A stretch of DNA of 64,000 nucleotides from Axinella damicornis. Its lineage: Eukaryota; Porifera; Demospongiae; Axinellida; Axinellidae. The stretch lies in NCBI GenBank assembly GCA_963931865.1, contig OZ007514.1:682001-746000 (forward strand), in the 5' to 3' direction. How positions within the stretch are numbered: the first letter of the stretch is position 1; every line of letters starts with the position of its first letter. The translations under genes were made by a program, and so were the position numbers. Positions 19,295 to 29,655 of the stretch are shown in pieces. The notes below the pieces were generated by a model, which saw only the letters and a list, made by a program, of their open reading frames with translations, did no database searches and was not told where the DNA came from.

Positions 19295-21641
19295 CTAGCA
19301 ACATGGAAGAGTGTGTGCTGTGTATGTATTTGTGTGTGTTGAGTGTATAATTATAGACATACTACCACATTAGTAAATTTGTGTGTGCAACGGTAAGAGA
19401 ATACTAGAGAATACAAGAGATTACTAGACAATACTCGAGTTCTCTACGATTAATAGTAAATTCTAGAGATCACTAGAGACTGGAGATTACAAGAGATTAC
19501 TGGAGATTACAAGAAATCACTGGATAAAACTTACCAATCATATGAGCCTGTTTATCCTGGGGCGCCAGCGAGCAGAGAAATGTGATCCCTGTCAAAGATA
19601 CATGTACAACTTATGACTTCATGCAGCCTTGTAAGTTGAAGGAAGGTACACATGCACATCACTGGTAGAGATGGGCAGCAATCAATTGCACCATTTTTTC
19701 AGTTTTAGCTCCCACATTACACAGCAAAGGATATTTGGTTCAAAACAACACTACTGGAGATGTACACACCTGTGCATTCCCAGCAGCTACTAGAATGGCA
19801 TCTCCAGTGGTGCTGTACTGCAGAGAGCAGATCTGGTGGCTGCAGAGAGAATACACTCGGCACACACACTCATTGGATAGGAGGTTACTGGAGATTTCTA
19901 GAGTTTACTGGAGTTACTATAGTTTACTAGAGATTACTAGAGATTACTAGAGTTTACTAGAGTTTACTAGAGATTACTATAGTTTACTAGAGATTACTTT
20001 ACTAGAGATTGCTAGAGTTTACTAGAGATTACTGTAGAGTAGTCCTAACAGCTGATGATCCCACACCACATCCCTTGATGCACATTAGTCTTACAATCCA
20101 CCAATGTGGTATGGACAGGAGCACATGAGCCGCCGAAGGTGGTGAAGGAGCGTCATCCACTGTGAGTGATATGGACTAGACTACCATGGCAATCCCTGCC
20201 AACTGAAGGCTGTGACTACGTGTGCACTTACCTGGCACACGGCCGGATGGACCTGAAGGACTGGAGAGAGGAGTCTGTTCCAGCAAAGTCCCACAACCTC
20301 ACATCATAGTCATATCCTCCAGTCACCACCCTCGCTCCTGAGGGATCCATGGCTAGCGCTGACACCTGCAATGGACATTCCTCCACATGTAATGCCACCA
20401 GTAGAGAGTTGATGTACAAAGGTTTGAACACTCACAGGCTTACTTCCGTGTTCAAGAGTCACCTCGTGAGAGACTGGGAACTTCTTGTAAAACTCCTGAG
20501 AACACAATTATAATCAAGTAAAGCTCTCCTTTCATTGCGCATCCCCACTTACCTCTCCTTCTTCTCCCCCCTCCTCCTCCTCCTCCTCCTCTTCGTCAAT
20601 TTCATGTGATTGGGTCCTGACAGAAGAATCCTATGAAGACAGGAATCAAAGAGAAGTTGCTCTGGCTCCCACTTCTGCCCAACACCATACTGCTCACCCG
20701 CCATTAGTACGTACCTTGTATCCAGGAGGGAGGGGTGGACCAACCACCTCACTGTCACTGCTGTCACTGTCAACATCTCCACCCTCTCCTCCTCCTCCTC
20801 CTTCACTTCCTCCACCCTCCACACCAACCTCTGCCCCCTCCAGTTTCTGCTTCACTGAGGACAAAAGAAGATACAAAATTTGGTGACACAAGATACGAGA
20901 GAGCAACTTCAGAAACTGTGAATGAAGTGAGTGACCCCGCCCACTCCACGAGAGTTGCTGAGGAACAATGGACCTCCTCCCACCTGAGGTTTGCTGGGAG
21001 TACTCTCTGGCAGTCCTTCTCGTCTCCTGGAAGATCTTCTCCACATCAAACTTCACCGCTGTCTTCCTACCTGGTGGGGGAGGACACCTCATGAAAGAAC
21101 AGCTGCACCACTTCAAGCACACAACTGCACTGACAAGATTTACATGTTCACAATATTCAAGTGGAGGTCACTGGGACTGAAAGGAGACAAGGACCCTTCA
21201 ATAGGTGATGGTGCAGCTTAACGATGACTAAATCTCCCTGGAGTGGGGGGGGGGGGGGGGGGGGGCACTCCAATACGCACTGCATTCACAATCGCACATT
21301 CAGAGTGTGGGGTCAACGGTCAAGGTGGGCTGCAGCTAGTCAACAATCAAAACTCTCCAGTTTTAAACATGATCCTGTTTCACAATATTAGGTGATATCA
21401 TTGTGTACGTACAGTGTATATCCAGTGCACTGTGTGTCTGTATATTGAGTGGTAGAAACGGTGCAGCTGCCTGGATACTATATATGTACACAGCGTACAG
21501 CCATGACAGATGCTCAGAATGTAGCCCTCAGTCATGACTCTACTGCCACCTCAAGATGACATGCAGTTCAGATCTACCCTAGCAGGTCTTACCAAAGCCA
21601 GAGAACCCCATGGCAGCTGCAATATCCTCCTCTTCACTCAT
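19201..21641 (-). CDS. WDR70: WDR70 homologue, incomplete (central WD40 exons missing)
   Basis: Minus-strand exons at 21641-21593, 21070-20984, 20854-20715, 20630-20553, 20495-20436 and 20365-20232 splice in consistent phases to about 182 residues. They follow the family in order: start MSEEEDIAAAMGFSGFG; VEKIFQETRRTAREY; acidic VDSDSSDSEVVGPPLPP; a Glu run; SHEVTLEHGSKP; and the first WD block DPSGARVVTGGYDYDVRLWD. A C-terminal-like exon at 19294-19201 (SSLGVYVRKIAAREQ, then QDPREALLK) follows, with a possible small exon at 19588-19535 before it. Most WD40 repeats are absent from the intervening 650 bp. WDR70 is a nuclear protein linked to chromatin and DNA-damage response in other organisms. 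As it stands this copy is truncated, an assembly artefact or a decaying duplicate. Confidence 0.75.
19398..20040. repeat. (AGAGATTACT) minisatellite blocks
   Basis: Two clusters (19398-19520 and about 19880-20040) of 10-bp TAGAGATTAC-type units with variants. The same unit forms arrays at 57585-57730 and, inverted, near 56240-56280 and 59430-59505. Confidence 0.8.
21245..21265. repeat. poly-G run
   Basis: About 20 consecutive G in the first WDR70 intron. Confidence 0.85.
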
Positions 21642-21904
21642 CTCAGACTTACAGAGCACAACCTCCACTCCCGTTCCCGTTCTCCGGATCCAGGCTGAGC
21701 TCACAGCATGCAGCTGCAAAGTTGTGAGTCGACCCCTGCTCGTTAAGTGACACACCCACATCTTTGAAAAACAGCGTGACTGTTGATTTACTACTTGATG
21801 AAGCGAAGAGCGAGACTACCTGCTCCTCCGTGACCCCAAACGAGTGAAATGGCTGAGAAGACGAGCACAGGTGAGTAGGAGACTTGTCTCTTGATCCATG
21901 AAGT

Positions 21905-22215
21905 TTAAATCAGCCTGTCATGCAGCAGTCCCGCCCAAAGAGGTCCTGAGGGCGTCTCGTTCCCAAACAATATTTCGCCTTTCATTTTTTGAGCCCCCGC
22001 GAGTATGTTCATGACAGAACTTTCAACTAGTACCTGTGGTGCAGCAACTGTGGAGCCTCTGCCTGGATCGCTAGCAAGTGTGTACCCAGCCGCTGAACAG
22101 TCTTGTGACCAGTAGGTCTGGACACGAGGCAGCTGTGACAATGCTAGTCTCGTGTGGCAAGATCCTGAGGGAAAGGGTCTGCAACATGGCCGTAGAGCAG
22201 TTTGTTGTTTGCCAG
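21905..22215. repeat. block P, copy 1 of 3
   Basis: About 300 bp repeated at 25150-25455 and 28222-28545, with GCAGCAACTGTGGAGCCTCT as a marker. A frame on each strand stays open in all three copies, but none has convincing exon boundaries. Confidence 0.7.
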
Positions 22216-22277
22216 TGCATGCTGATCATAGCACACATACTACCTGATTGATCAAGGGGGAGATACTCCCATTGACG

Positions 22278-22504
22278 CTGTAGTCAGAGCTGCGACCGGG
22301 GTCAAGAAATCTTGACCGCCATTTTTGCTGCTTGACCACTTGACCGCATCGCAAAAAGACTCTTGACCGTTTGACTGCGCTGTATTTCAGCCGTTGACCG
22401 CTTGACCGCCGATACTATACGGAAGAATGCGTAGCGACTGCAGCCTTTCCTTAGTATACGGGGTCAAGATTCGCTGATAAGCCCGGTCGCAGCTCTGACT
22501 ACAG
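22278..22504. mobile_element. nested inverted-repeat element
   Basis: CTGTAGTCAGAGCTGCGACC and GGTCGCAGCTCTGACTACAG are perfect inverted ends. Outside them is a second inverted pair (AAGGGGGAGATACTCCCAT and ATGGGAGTGTCACCCCCTT, about 22250-22535), so one palindrome sits inside another. The interior has several TTGACCG motifs. Confidence 0.75.
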
Positions 22505-22899
22505 TGCGTATGGGAGTGTCACCCCCTTGTTGATTAACAGCATTCATATTTTGAGTGTGAGTGGAGAGTAGATGTAAAGCATGTGAGCGTGAAGTGTCTT
22601 GACTCGACCTCAACACAGTAGAAAGTGAAACTACGAGCTGGTGAGTTACCTGGAGCTCTAGCTCTGTCACTCCACACATTTTATTCACTGCACCAGCACT
22701 AGTTCTGAAGGGGTAATGAACCTAAACTGGAAACATTCAGGGAGGCACATGCAGACATGAGATGTAACTCAAGGGAGCTTGTGAGACACTGACGTCTGTG
22801 TGCTCCACTATGATGACACCACCACCTGCTGAAGCTGTGACATTGCATGCTGATTGTGTTGATGCCTTGGGTCAATGTGGTTTATTTCCCCCCTGCTCT

Positions 22900-22953
22900 T
22901 AGCCTCGTTCCCAGGCCATTTTGGGAGGGAGAAACGGCCTGGGAATGAGGCTA
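22900..22953. mobile_element. foldback MITE (TAGCCTC family)
   Basis: Inverted ends with the CCATTTTGGGAGGGAGAAACGG core. CCCTGCTCT is duplicated on both sides. Confidence 0.85.
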
Positions 22954-23273
22954 CCCTGCTCTGGACAGTGGACACTGTGCTATCTAGTGTGCAGACGCAT
23001 TAGATTGTTGAAGATGCTGGTCAGTGAAAGCACAATCAAGTGTACGTGAACAGAATTCGGAGCACTTCCACATTGAATCACAGCAGAACCTTTTATTGTG
23101 ACAAATAGTGTGGCCGTTCACCTGACTTTCTCTCTGCCAACTCTCTGTCACACATTGTACACACATGTCCCCTCCCTCCTTCCTCCTCTCTCTGTTTTCT
23201 CCTCTCTCCTCCTCCTCCCTCCCCTTTCCCTCCACTCCATTCCCTCCCTCCCTTATCTCTTCTCCCCCCACAG

Positions 23274-24650
23274 TGGCAGTTGTTCTGTTTGATTATGAGA
23301 AAATGCAGGATGATGAGCTCAGTCTTAAAGTGGGAAATATCATTTTAGATGTGGAACAGGTATTAACATGATTATTGTATCCAGACTCCACAACTTGTAC
23401 ACGTGCTGTGACGGAAAAGTCCCAGATAAGTAATGTCTAATCCCAGAATGTCTAATCAGTAATCACAAATCTCGGATTGGGATACAACCTAGTACAAAGT
23501 GGGCTATGTTGAGAGCTGGTGTGTATGCCATTTGATGTATTACACATGCACTCATTGTATCCTCATATTCCCTAGCCTTGTTCCCAGGCCGTTTTGGGAG
23601 GGAGAAACGGCCTGGCAACTTCCGCGAGTTCAAACTGTTACTTCTGCTGTCAGAGAGTGGGAAGACCCAATCAGATTTCAGATCGCTGTCACATGACAAC
23701 AGTAAACCGAATAGACCTTATTCCACAAAAATGAAATTCCAGGTTTCCGTTGCTATGACAACAACAACCCCTTGTACCCATTGGTCACCATGCAGATAGG
23801 CTACATCCCAGATTTGAAGTAAATAGGATGTATAGTGTCCGAGTTACAGCCTCTCGAACTTCAGAATTTCCCCATTGAAGCCCATACAAATGGAAGAATT
23901 TTTCTACTGGAGGCGCCTCCAGTAGAAAAATTTCATATTATGTATGGGCTTCAATGGGAAATCTTGAATTTTGGGAGGCCATAACTTGGACACTATACAT
24001 CCTATTAACTTCGAATCTGGGATGCAGCCTATCGGCATGGTGACCAATGGGTACAAGGTTTTTTTGTTGTCATAGCAACGGAAACCTGGAATTTCATTTT
24101 TGCGGAATAAGGTCTATTGCGTCGTGCGTGGAAACGTCGCAGTGACGCCAATTCATCACTTGATCGCTAGATCGCGCTAGTGTAGGTGCTCTGCACGATG
24201 ACTTTTGTACGTTCGTCTTCTGCGCAAAGAGTTGCTTCCATGAGCAGGAAAGGACCGTTCTCAGTCAGTGAAAATATCAGAAGTATATCATGTGGACTTC
24301 ACTGATTGAATGCATAATGAGGTATGCAATTGCCGTGACGTTACGTCCGAATACAGTTTGAACTCGTGGAAGTTGCCAGGCCGTTTCTCCCTCCCAAAAC
24401 GGCCTGGGAACGAGGCTATTTTCCCTCAACCCATCCCACCACTCACCCTCACATGATCCCACCCCTCACTCTCACATGATCACACCCCTCACACTCCCCT
24501 ACCTCGTGCACATACAGGTGGAAGAGGGATGGTGTGAGGGGCTACTGAATGGAGTGCGAGGCATGTTCCCTGACAACTTTGTCCAAATGCAGCCAGCTTC
24601 TTCCAGCAAACCACCTGTCCCTACACCAGAAGCAGTATCTGTCTTGAGAG
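23274..24650 (+). CDS. SH3 domain, CD2AP/CIN85-like, copy 1 (two exons)
   Basis: Exon 23274-23359 (phase 1 to 0) encodes VVLFDYEKMQDDELSLKVGN and IILDVEQ. Exon 24518-24650 (phase 0 to 1) encodes VEEGWCEGLLNGVRGMFPDN, then FVQ and a Pro/Ser tail. Together they form one complete SH3 domain: ALYDY-like VLFDY, DDELS in the RT loop, and a final G-x-FPxNFV. LNGVRGMFPDNFV is typical of the first SH3 of the CD2AP/CIN85 adaptors, which link receptors to endocytosis and actin. The tandem Trp pair has its second Trp replaced by Cys (GWCEG). Exon 1 begins TGGCA, so a preceding A would give a start Met. Other exons of the gene were not recognised. Confidence 0.75.
23573..24418. mobile_element. composite foldback element with a nested MITE
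   Basis: The outer ends (TAGCCTTGTTCCCAGGCC ... GGCCTGGGAACGAGGCTA) have extended inner arms CTTCCGCGAGTTCAAACTGT and ACAGTTTGAACTCGTGGAAG. The copy at 27010-27437 is 428 bp; this one is longer because a 403-bp MITE sits inside. Confidence 0.85.
23713..24115. mobile_element. 403-bp MITE nested in the composite element
   Basis: AGACCTTATTCCACAAAAAT and ATTTTTGCGGAATAAGGTCT begin inverted arms that extend most of the length to a GGAGGCGCCTCC centre. The empty site ACCGAATTGCGTCGTG at 27130 in the sister copy implies a 2-bp AT duplication. Confidence 0.85.
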
Positions 24651-24815
24651 GTAGGAGAACAACCTTTAGGCTTTGAGGTGCAAGGACAAGTTGTGTATAG
24701 ATGTGCACATCTGTGTGAAAGTAAACACACTATGATTTGTAAGTGGAACTACAAGTAACACATCCCTGGAAGATTTTGACTGATTTGTTTTATTGGAAGG
24801 AATGCTGGTTATTGT

Positions 24816-24905
24816 TAGCCTCGTTCCCAGGCTCCTCCCCAGCTTTTTGTCGCATACTGTACAGTATGCGACAAAAAGCTGGGGAGGAGCCTGGGAACGA
24901 GGCTA
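24816..24905. mobile_element. foldback MITE (TAGCCTC family)
   Basis: Near-perfect arms TAGCCTCGTTCCCAGGCTCC through TTTTTGTCGCATACTGTA. GGTTATT lies on both sides. A variant copy occupies the same position in the duplicate (27883). Confidence 0.85.
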
Positions 24906-25149
24906 GGTTATTAATTGTTACAACTGCCAGCAATGTTAGCTACTACAGGATATGGTGGTCTCAAACGACAGCTGGTTGGAAACTAGGTACACACAAGGTT
25001 TGTGCTACCTGATAACAAGACTGCCATAGTGGACCATAGTGAAAGTGAAATTGATTTACCAAAACAGCCCTCATTTCTGTGGAACAAATATCACTCTTGG
25101 GCAACGGCTGTTTTCAATGTGCAGAATTTTTTACAGGGATTCTCGAAGA

Positions 25150-25455
25150 CAGCATGCAGCAGTCCTGCCCAAAGAGGTCCTGAGGGCTAGTCTCGTTCCC
25201 AAACAATATTTCACCTTTCATGCCCATTTTTTGAGCCCCCGCGAGTATGTTCATGACAGAACTTTCAACTAGTACCTGTGGTGCAGCAACTGTGGAGCCT
25301 CTGCCTGGATCGCTAGCAAGTGTGTACCCAGCCGCTGAACAGTCTTGTGACCAGTAGGTCTGGGCACGAGGCAGCTGTGAAAATGCTAGTATCGTGTGGC
25401 AAGATCCCGAGGGAAAGGGTCTGCAACATGGCCGTAGAGCAGTTTGTTGTTTGTA
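25150..25455. repeat. block P, copy 2 of 3
   Basis: Same sequence as 21905-22215 with a few substitutions. Confidence 0.7.
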
Positions 25456-25511
25456 CCGTGGAGTGCATACCAATCACAGCGCACATGGTACCTGAATTAT
25501 TATGTGATTAA

Positions 25512-25949
25512 GGTTACGGGATACTCGTGCGTGCGCCGTGCGTGCGCCGTGCGAAATGTATTGGGAAATGTATACTTAAGCTCGCTAACCAAAAATCTCT
25601 GGTATGAACAGCGTGAGCAACTTGATTCTGGCGGTGGAGGTGCGCTGGCACAAGGTGCAGGCCATGACGGAAGCTTTTACTGATACGCTGTATAGCCTTG
25701 CAAAAACGAGCAGTTCAGTTCACCAAACAGCCGTAATTACCGCTTTTCTGGAGCAAGACATCAGATAAACTTGCCAGGGATTATGCTATCAAAAAAGCTT
25801 CCGTCATGCCCTGCACCTTGTGACAGCGTACCTCCACCGCCAGAATCAAGTTGCTCACGCTGTTCGTACCAGAGATTTTTGGTTAGCGAGCTTAAGTATA
25901 CATTTCTCAATACATTTCGCACGGGGGCGTGCACGAGTATCCCGTAACC
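25512..25949. mobile_element. 438-bp MITE with TTAA target duplication
   Basis: Inverted arms of about 150 bp start GGTTACGGGATACTCGTGC and end GCACGAGTATCCCGTAACC. TTAA flanks both sides (25508-25511 and 25950-25953). The third unit start at about 28584 (GTGATTAACGGG) is the empty site. TTAA targeting is the hallmark of piggyBac-type elements; no transposase is present. Confidence 0.88.
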
Positions 25950-26292
25950 TTAACAGGAACATTCATATTTTGAGTGTGAGTGGAGAGTAGATGTGAAGCG
26001 CACGTGAGCATGAAGTGTCTTGACTCGACCTCAACACAGTAGAAAGTGAAACTACGAGCTGGTGAGTTACCTGGAGCTCTAGCTCTGTCACACCACACAT
26101 CTTATTCACTGCACCAGCACTAGTTCTGAAGGGGTAATGAACCTAAACTGGAAACATGAGATGTAACTAAGGGGAGCTTGTGAGACACTGTCTGTCTGTG
26201 TACTCCACTGTGATGACACCACCACCTGCTGAAGCTGTGATCATTGCATGCTGATGTTGTTGATGCCTTGCATTTTATTTCCCCCCTGCTCT

Positions 26293-26346
26293 TAGCCTTG
26301 TTCCCAGGCCATTTTGGGAGGGAGAAACGGCCTGGGAATGAGGCTA
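26293..26346. mobile_element. foldback MITE (TAGCCTC family)
   Basis: Orthologous in position to 22900-22953 and with the same CCCTGCTCT duplication, so the insertion predates the tandem duplication. Confidence 0.85.
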
Positions 26347-26699
26347 CCCTGCTCTGGACAGTGGACACTGTGCTATCTATATAGTGTGCAGACACATTAG
26401 ATTGCTGAAGATGCTGGTCAGTGAAAGCACAGTCAAGTGTACGTACGTGAACAGAATTTGGAGCACTTCCACATTGGACAATCTGAATCACAGCAGTATC
26501 TGTGTGAACCTTTCATTGTGACATATAGTGTAGCCGTTCACCTGACTTGCTCTCTACCAACTTGCTGTGGGTGTTCAGATGCCTCATCACACATGTCCCT
26601 TCCCTCCTTCCTCCTCTCTGTTTTCTCCTCTCTCCTCCTCCTCCCTCCCCTTTCCCTCCACTCCATTCCCTCCCTCCCTTATCTCTTCTTCCCCCACAG

Positions 26700-27658
26700 T
26701 GGCAGAAGTTCTCTTTGATTATGAGAAAATGCAGGATGATGAGCTCAGTCTTAAAGTGGGAAATATCATTTTAGATGTGGAACAGGTATTAACATGATTA
26801 TGGTATCCAATAGGAAATGACTCCACAACTTGTACACATGTGCTGTGATGGAAACGTCCCAGATAAGTAATGTCTAATCCCAGAATGTCTAATCAGTAAT
26901 CACAAATCTCGGATTGGGATACAACCTAGTACAAAGTGGACTATGTTGAGAGCTGGTATGTATGCCATTTGATGTATTACACATGCACTCATTGTATCCT
27001 CATATTCCCTAGCCTTGTTCCCAGGCCGTTTTGGGAGGGAGAAACGGCCTGGCAACTTCCGCAAGTTCAAACTGTTACTTCCGCTGTCAGAGAGTTGGAA
27101 GATTTCAGATCGCTGTCACATGACAACAGTAAACCGAATTGCGTCGTGCGTGGAAACGTCGCAGTCACTCCCATTCATTACTTGATCGCTAGATCGCGCT
27201 AGTGTAGGTGCTCTGCACGATGACTTTTGTACGTTCGTCTTCTGCGCATAGAGTTGCTTCCATGAGCAGGAAAGGATCGTTCTCAGCGGGGAAAATATCA
27301 GAAGTATTACGTGGACTTCACTGATTGAATGCATAATGAGGTATGCAATTTCCGTGACGTTACGTCCGTATACAGTTTGAACTCGTGGAAGTTGTCAGGC
27401 CGTTTCTCCCTCCCAAAACAGCTTGGGAACGAGGCTATATTCCTTCAACCCATCCCACCCTCACATGATCACACCCCTAACCCTCACATGATCACACCCT
27501 CACACTCCCCTACCTCGTGCACATACAGGTGGAAGAGGGATGGTGTGAGGGGCTACTGAATGGAGTGCGAGGCATGTTCCCTGACAACTTTGTCCAAATC
27601 CAGCCAGCTTCCAGCAAACCTCCTGACCCTACGCCAGAAGCAGTATCTGTCTTGAGAG
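26700..27658 (+). CDS. SH3 domain, CD2AP/CIN85-like, copy 2 (two exons)
   Basis: Exons 26700-26785 and 27529-27658, with phases as in copy 1. The SH3 core matches copy 1 apart from an early Val to Glu change (AEVLFDYEKMQ). The tail is one Ser shorter (PASSKPPDPTPEAV). Both copies keep open frames and splice sites, so either a two-SH3 gene was formed (phase 1 out, phase 1 in) or two tandem paralogues exist. Confidence 0.75.
27010..27437. mobile_element. foldback element, 428 bp
   Basis: Same element as 23573-24418 without the nested insertion. Right flank TATTCC mirrors left flank ATATTCCC. Confidence 0.85.
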
Positions 27659-27882
27659 GTAGGGGAATAACCTTTAGGCTTTTAGGTGCAAGGACAAGTT
27701 GTGTATAGATGTGCACATCTAGTGTCGAAGTAAACGCACTATGATTTGTGTTAAGACGGTCATGTCATGTGTTTGGTAGTGGATGTCATGTGTTTGGTAG
27801 TGGGAACTATAAGTAACACATCCCTGAAAGATTTTGACTGATCTGTTTTATTGGAAGGCCTTGTCTGAATGCTGGTTTTTGG

Positions 27883-27968
27883 TAGCCTCGTTCCCAGGCT
27901 CCTCCCCAGCTTTTTGTTGCAGTGCAGTATGCGACAAAAAGCTGGGGAGGAGCCTGGGAATGAGGCTA
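27883..27968. mobile_element. foldback MITE (TAGCCTC family)
   Basis: Duplicate of 24816-24905 with a shortened loop. Confidence 0.85.
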
Positions 27969-28221
27969 GGTTATTGCTACAACTGCCAGCAATGTTAGCT
28001 ACTACAGGATATGGTGGTCTCAAACGACAGCTGGCTAGGTACACACAAGGTTTGTGCTACCTGATAACAAGACTGCCATAGTGGACCATAGTGAAAGTGA
28101 AATTGATTTACCAAAACAGCCGTCATTTCTGTGGAACAAATATCACTCTTAGGCTACGCCTATTTTCAATGTGCAGAATTTTTTACAGGGATTCTCAAGG
28201 ATCCGCTCAAATCCTTTGCAA

Positions 28222-28545
28222 TTAAAGAAGACAACATGCAGCTGTCCTGCTCAAAATGGTCATGAGGGCTAGTCTCGTTCCCGTACAAAATTTCGCCTTT
28301 CATGCCCATTTTTTGAGCCCCCGCGAGTATGTTCATGACAGAACTTTCAACTAGTACCTGTGGTGCAACAACTGTGCAGCCTCTGCCTGGATTGCTAGCA
28401 AGTGTGTACCCAGCCGCTGAACAGTCTTGTGACCAGTAGGTCTGGGTACGAGGCAGCTGTGAAAATGCTAGTCTTGTGTGGCAAGATCCCAAGGGAAAGG
28501 GTCTGCAACATGGCCGTAGAGCAGTTTGTTGTTTGCACTGTGGAG
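28222..28545. repeat. block P, copy 3 of 3
   Basis: The most diverged P copy. A short inverted fragment of it (ACCCTTTCCCTCGG) lies at about 28800. Confidence 0.7.
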
Positions 28546-28980
28546 TGCATGCTGATCACAGCGCACCTGCTACCTGAATTATTTGTGTGATTAACGGGAA
28601 AATTCATATTTTGAGTGTGAGTGGAGAGTAGATGTGAAGCATGTGAGCGTGAAGTGTCTTGGCTGGACCTCAACACAGTAGGAAGTGAAACTACGAGTGC
28701 AGCAAGGTTGCAGGTCTTACTTTGGCGATTGCTTTGCTGACATGGCTGGATTACATAGCTAATTAAATTCCTGAGCAACAAACCTCTCTATGGCCATGTC
28801 CCGGACCCTTTCCCTCGGTATGGAACAGGGTCGGCTACGCGAGACTACAAAATGCATGCCAACTTCACATTATCAAAGGAGGTTGGACACAGTTTCTGTG
28901 CACGTGACTATGCACTGCTCTCGAGCAGAAATAATTGCATGTTTTACATTCCTAACCCTAACCTCAACAACCTCACCTCG

Positions 28981-29174
28981 TTCCCACATCAACATGGCCT
29001 GGGACCGGAAGTGGAGTTTGAAAGGTAGGAGTGCCTTGAAGACGCTTCAGGTTGGGCCGGCTTCCAGTTGGAGTACCAGGAGTGCCTGGTAGCACTGGCA
29101 TCTCTGCGATCCCGTGCAGCCGCTCCTTCGAGAGACCCTACCGTCTAAGTGACCTACGGGTAGAAAAGGGATGA
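28981..29174 (+). CDS. possible 3' end of an unrecognised gene (two exons)
   Basis: A frame HGLGPEVEFE ends at donor GAAAG|gtagga (29025). A phase-2 exon from 29051 (acceptor gacgcttcag) reads LGRLPVGVPGVPGST, later SFERPYRLSDLRVEKG, then TGA at 29172-29174. Composition and phase agreement suggest real coding sequence, but no family was recognised and no upstream exon was found. Confidence 0.3.
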
Positions 29175-29446
29175 TGGCACATATTGGAATCTACTAGAGC
29201 TTTCGAATGATATCAAATTGTTTGTAAAGACCTGAGCACTTCAGTACAGAACCCCCCATATAAATTCGCCCACACACATATGCCACATGACTGTCCAACC
29301 TCCTCGGTGAGTGGAGCTCTAGTATCACACCACTGAAATATCCAGCTGGATATGGTGGTCTCAAACGACGGCAGGTTGGAAACTAGGTATGTACAAGGTA
29401 TCGGTGAGGTATTGTCGGTGTACAATACACTGGCTGATGTTGATAT

Positions 29447-29638
29447 TGTCATGGACAATGGACATTATGAACTTGTGTTTACATTGTATACAGCTGTCTC
29501 CCATGCAGCCATGATTCCTGTATTTCATGTATGCACCACACCTGTATTTCATCATCCTGCAGTATTTAAGCACTGCTTTGGCTGCCTGTATTTGTTCCTC
29601 ACTATTTCAATAATTCAGCATCAAAGAATCTCGTTACA
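29447..29638 (+). repeat. 5' LTR
   Basis: Begins TGTCATGGAC and ends CTCGTTACA (TG...CA). TATTTAAG at about 29563 is a plausible core promoter. Confidence 0.92.
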
Positions 29639-29655
29639 CTGGTGGCAGCGGTGGG

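Larger units (their letters stand above)
22540..25455 (+). repeat. SH3-gene tandem duplication, copy 1
   Basis: The unit starts TTCATATTTTGAGTGTGAGT and runs through both SH3 exons to block P. The second copy is 25960-28545, and a partial third start is at 28604-28700. Copies differ chiefly by MITE insertions. Confidence 0.8.
25960..28545 (+). repeat. SH3-gene tandem duplication, copy 2
   Basis: Second copy of the 22540-25455 unit, lacking the 403-bp nested MITE. Confidence 0.8.

Noticed and set aside
20735..21221. Plus-strand open frames opposite WDR70
   Set aside because: Shadows of the minus-strand exons and their Glu/Gly-coding triplet repeats.
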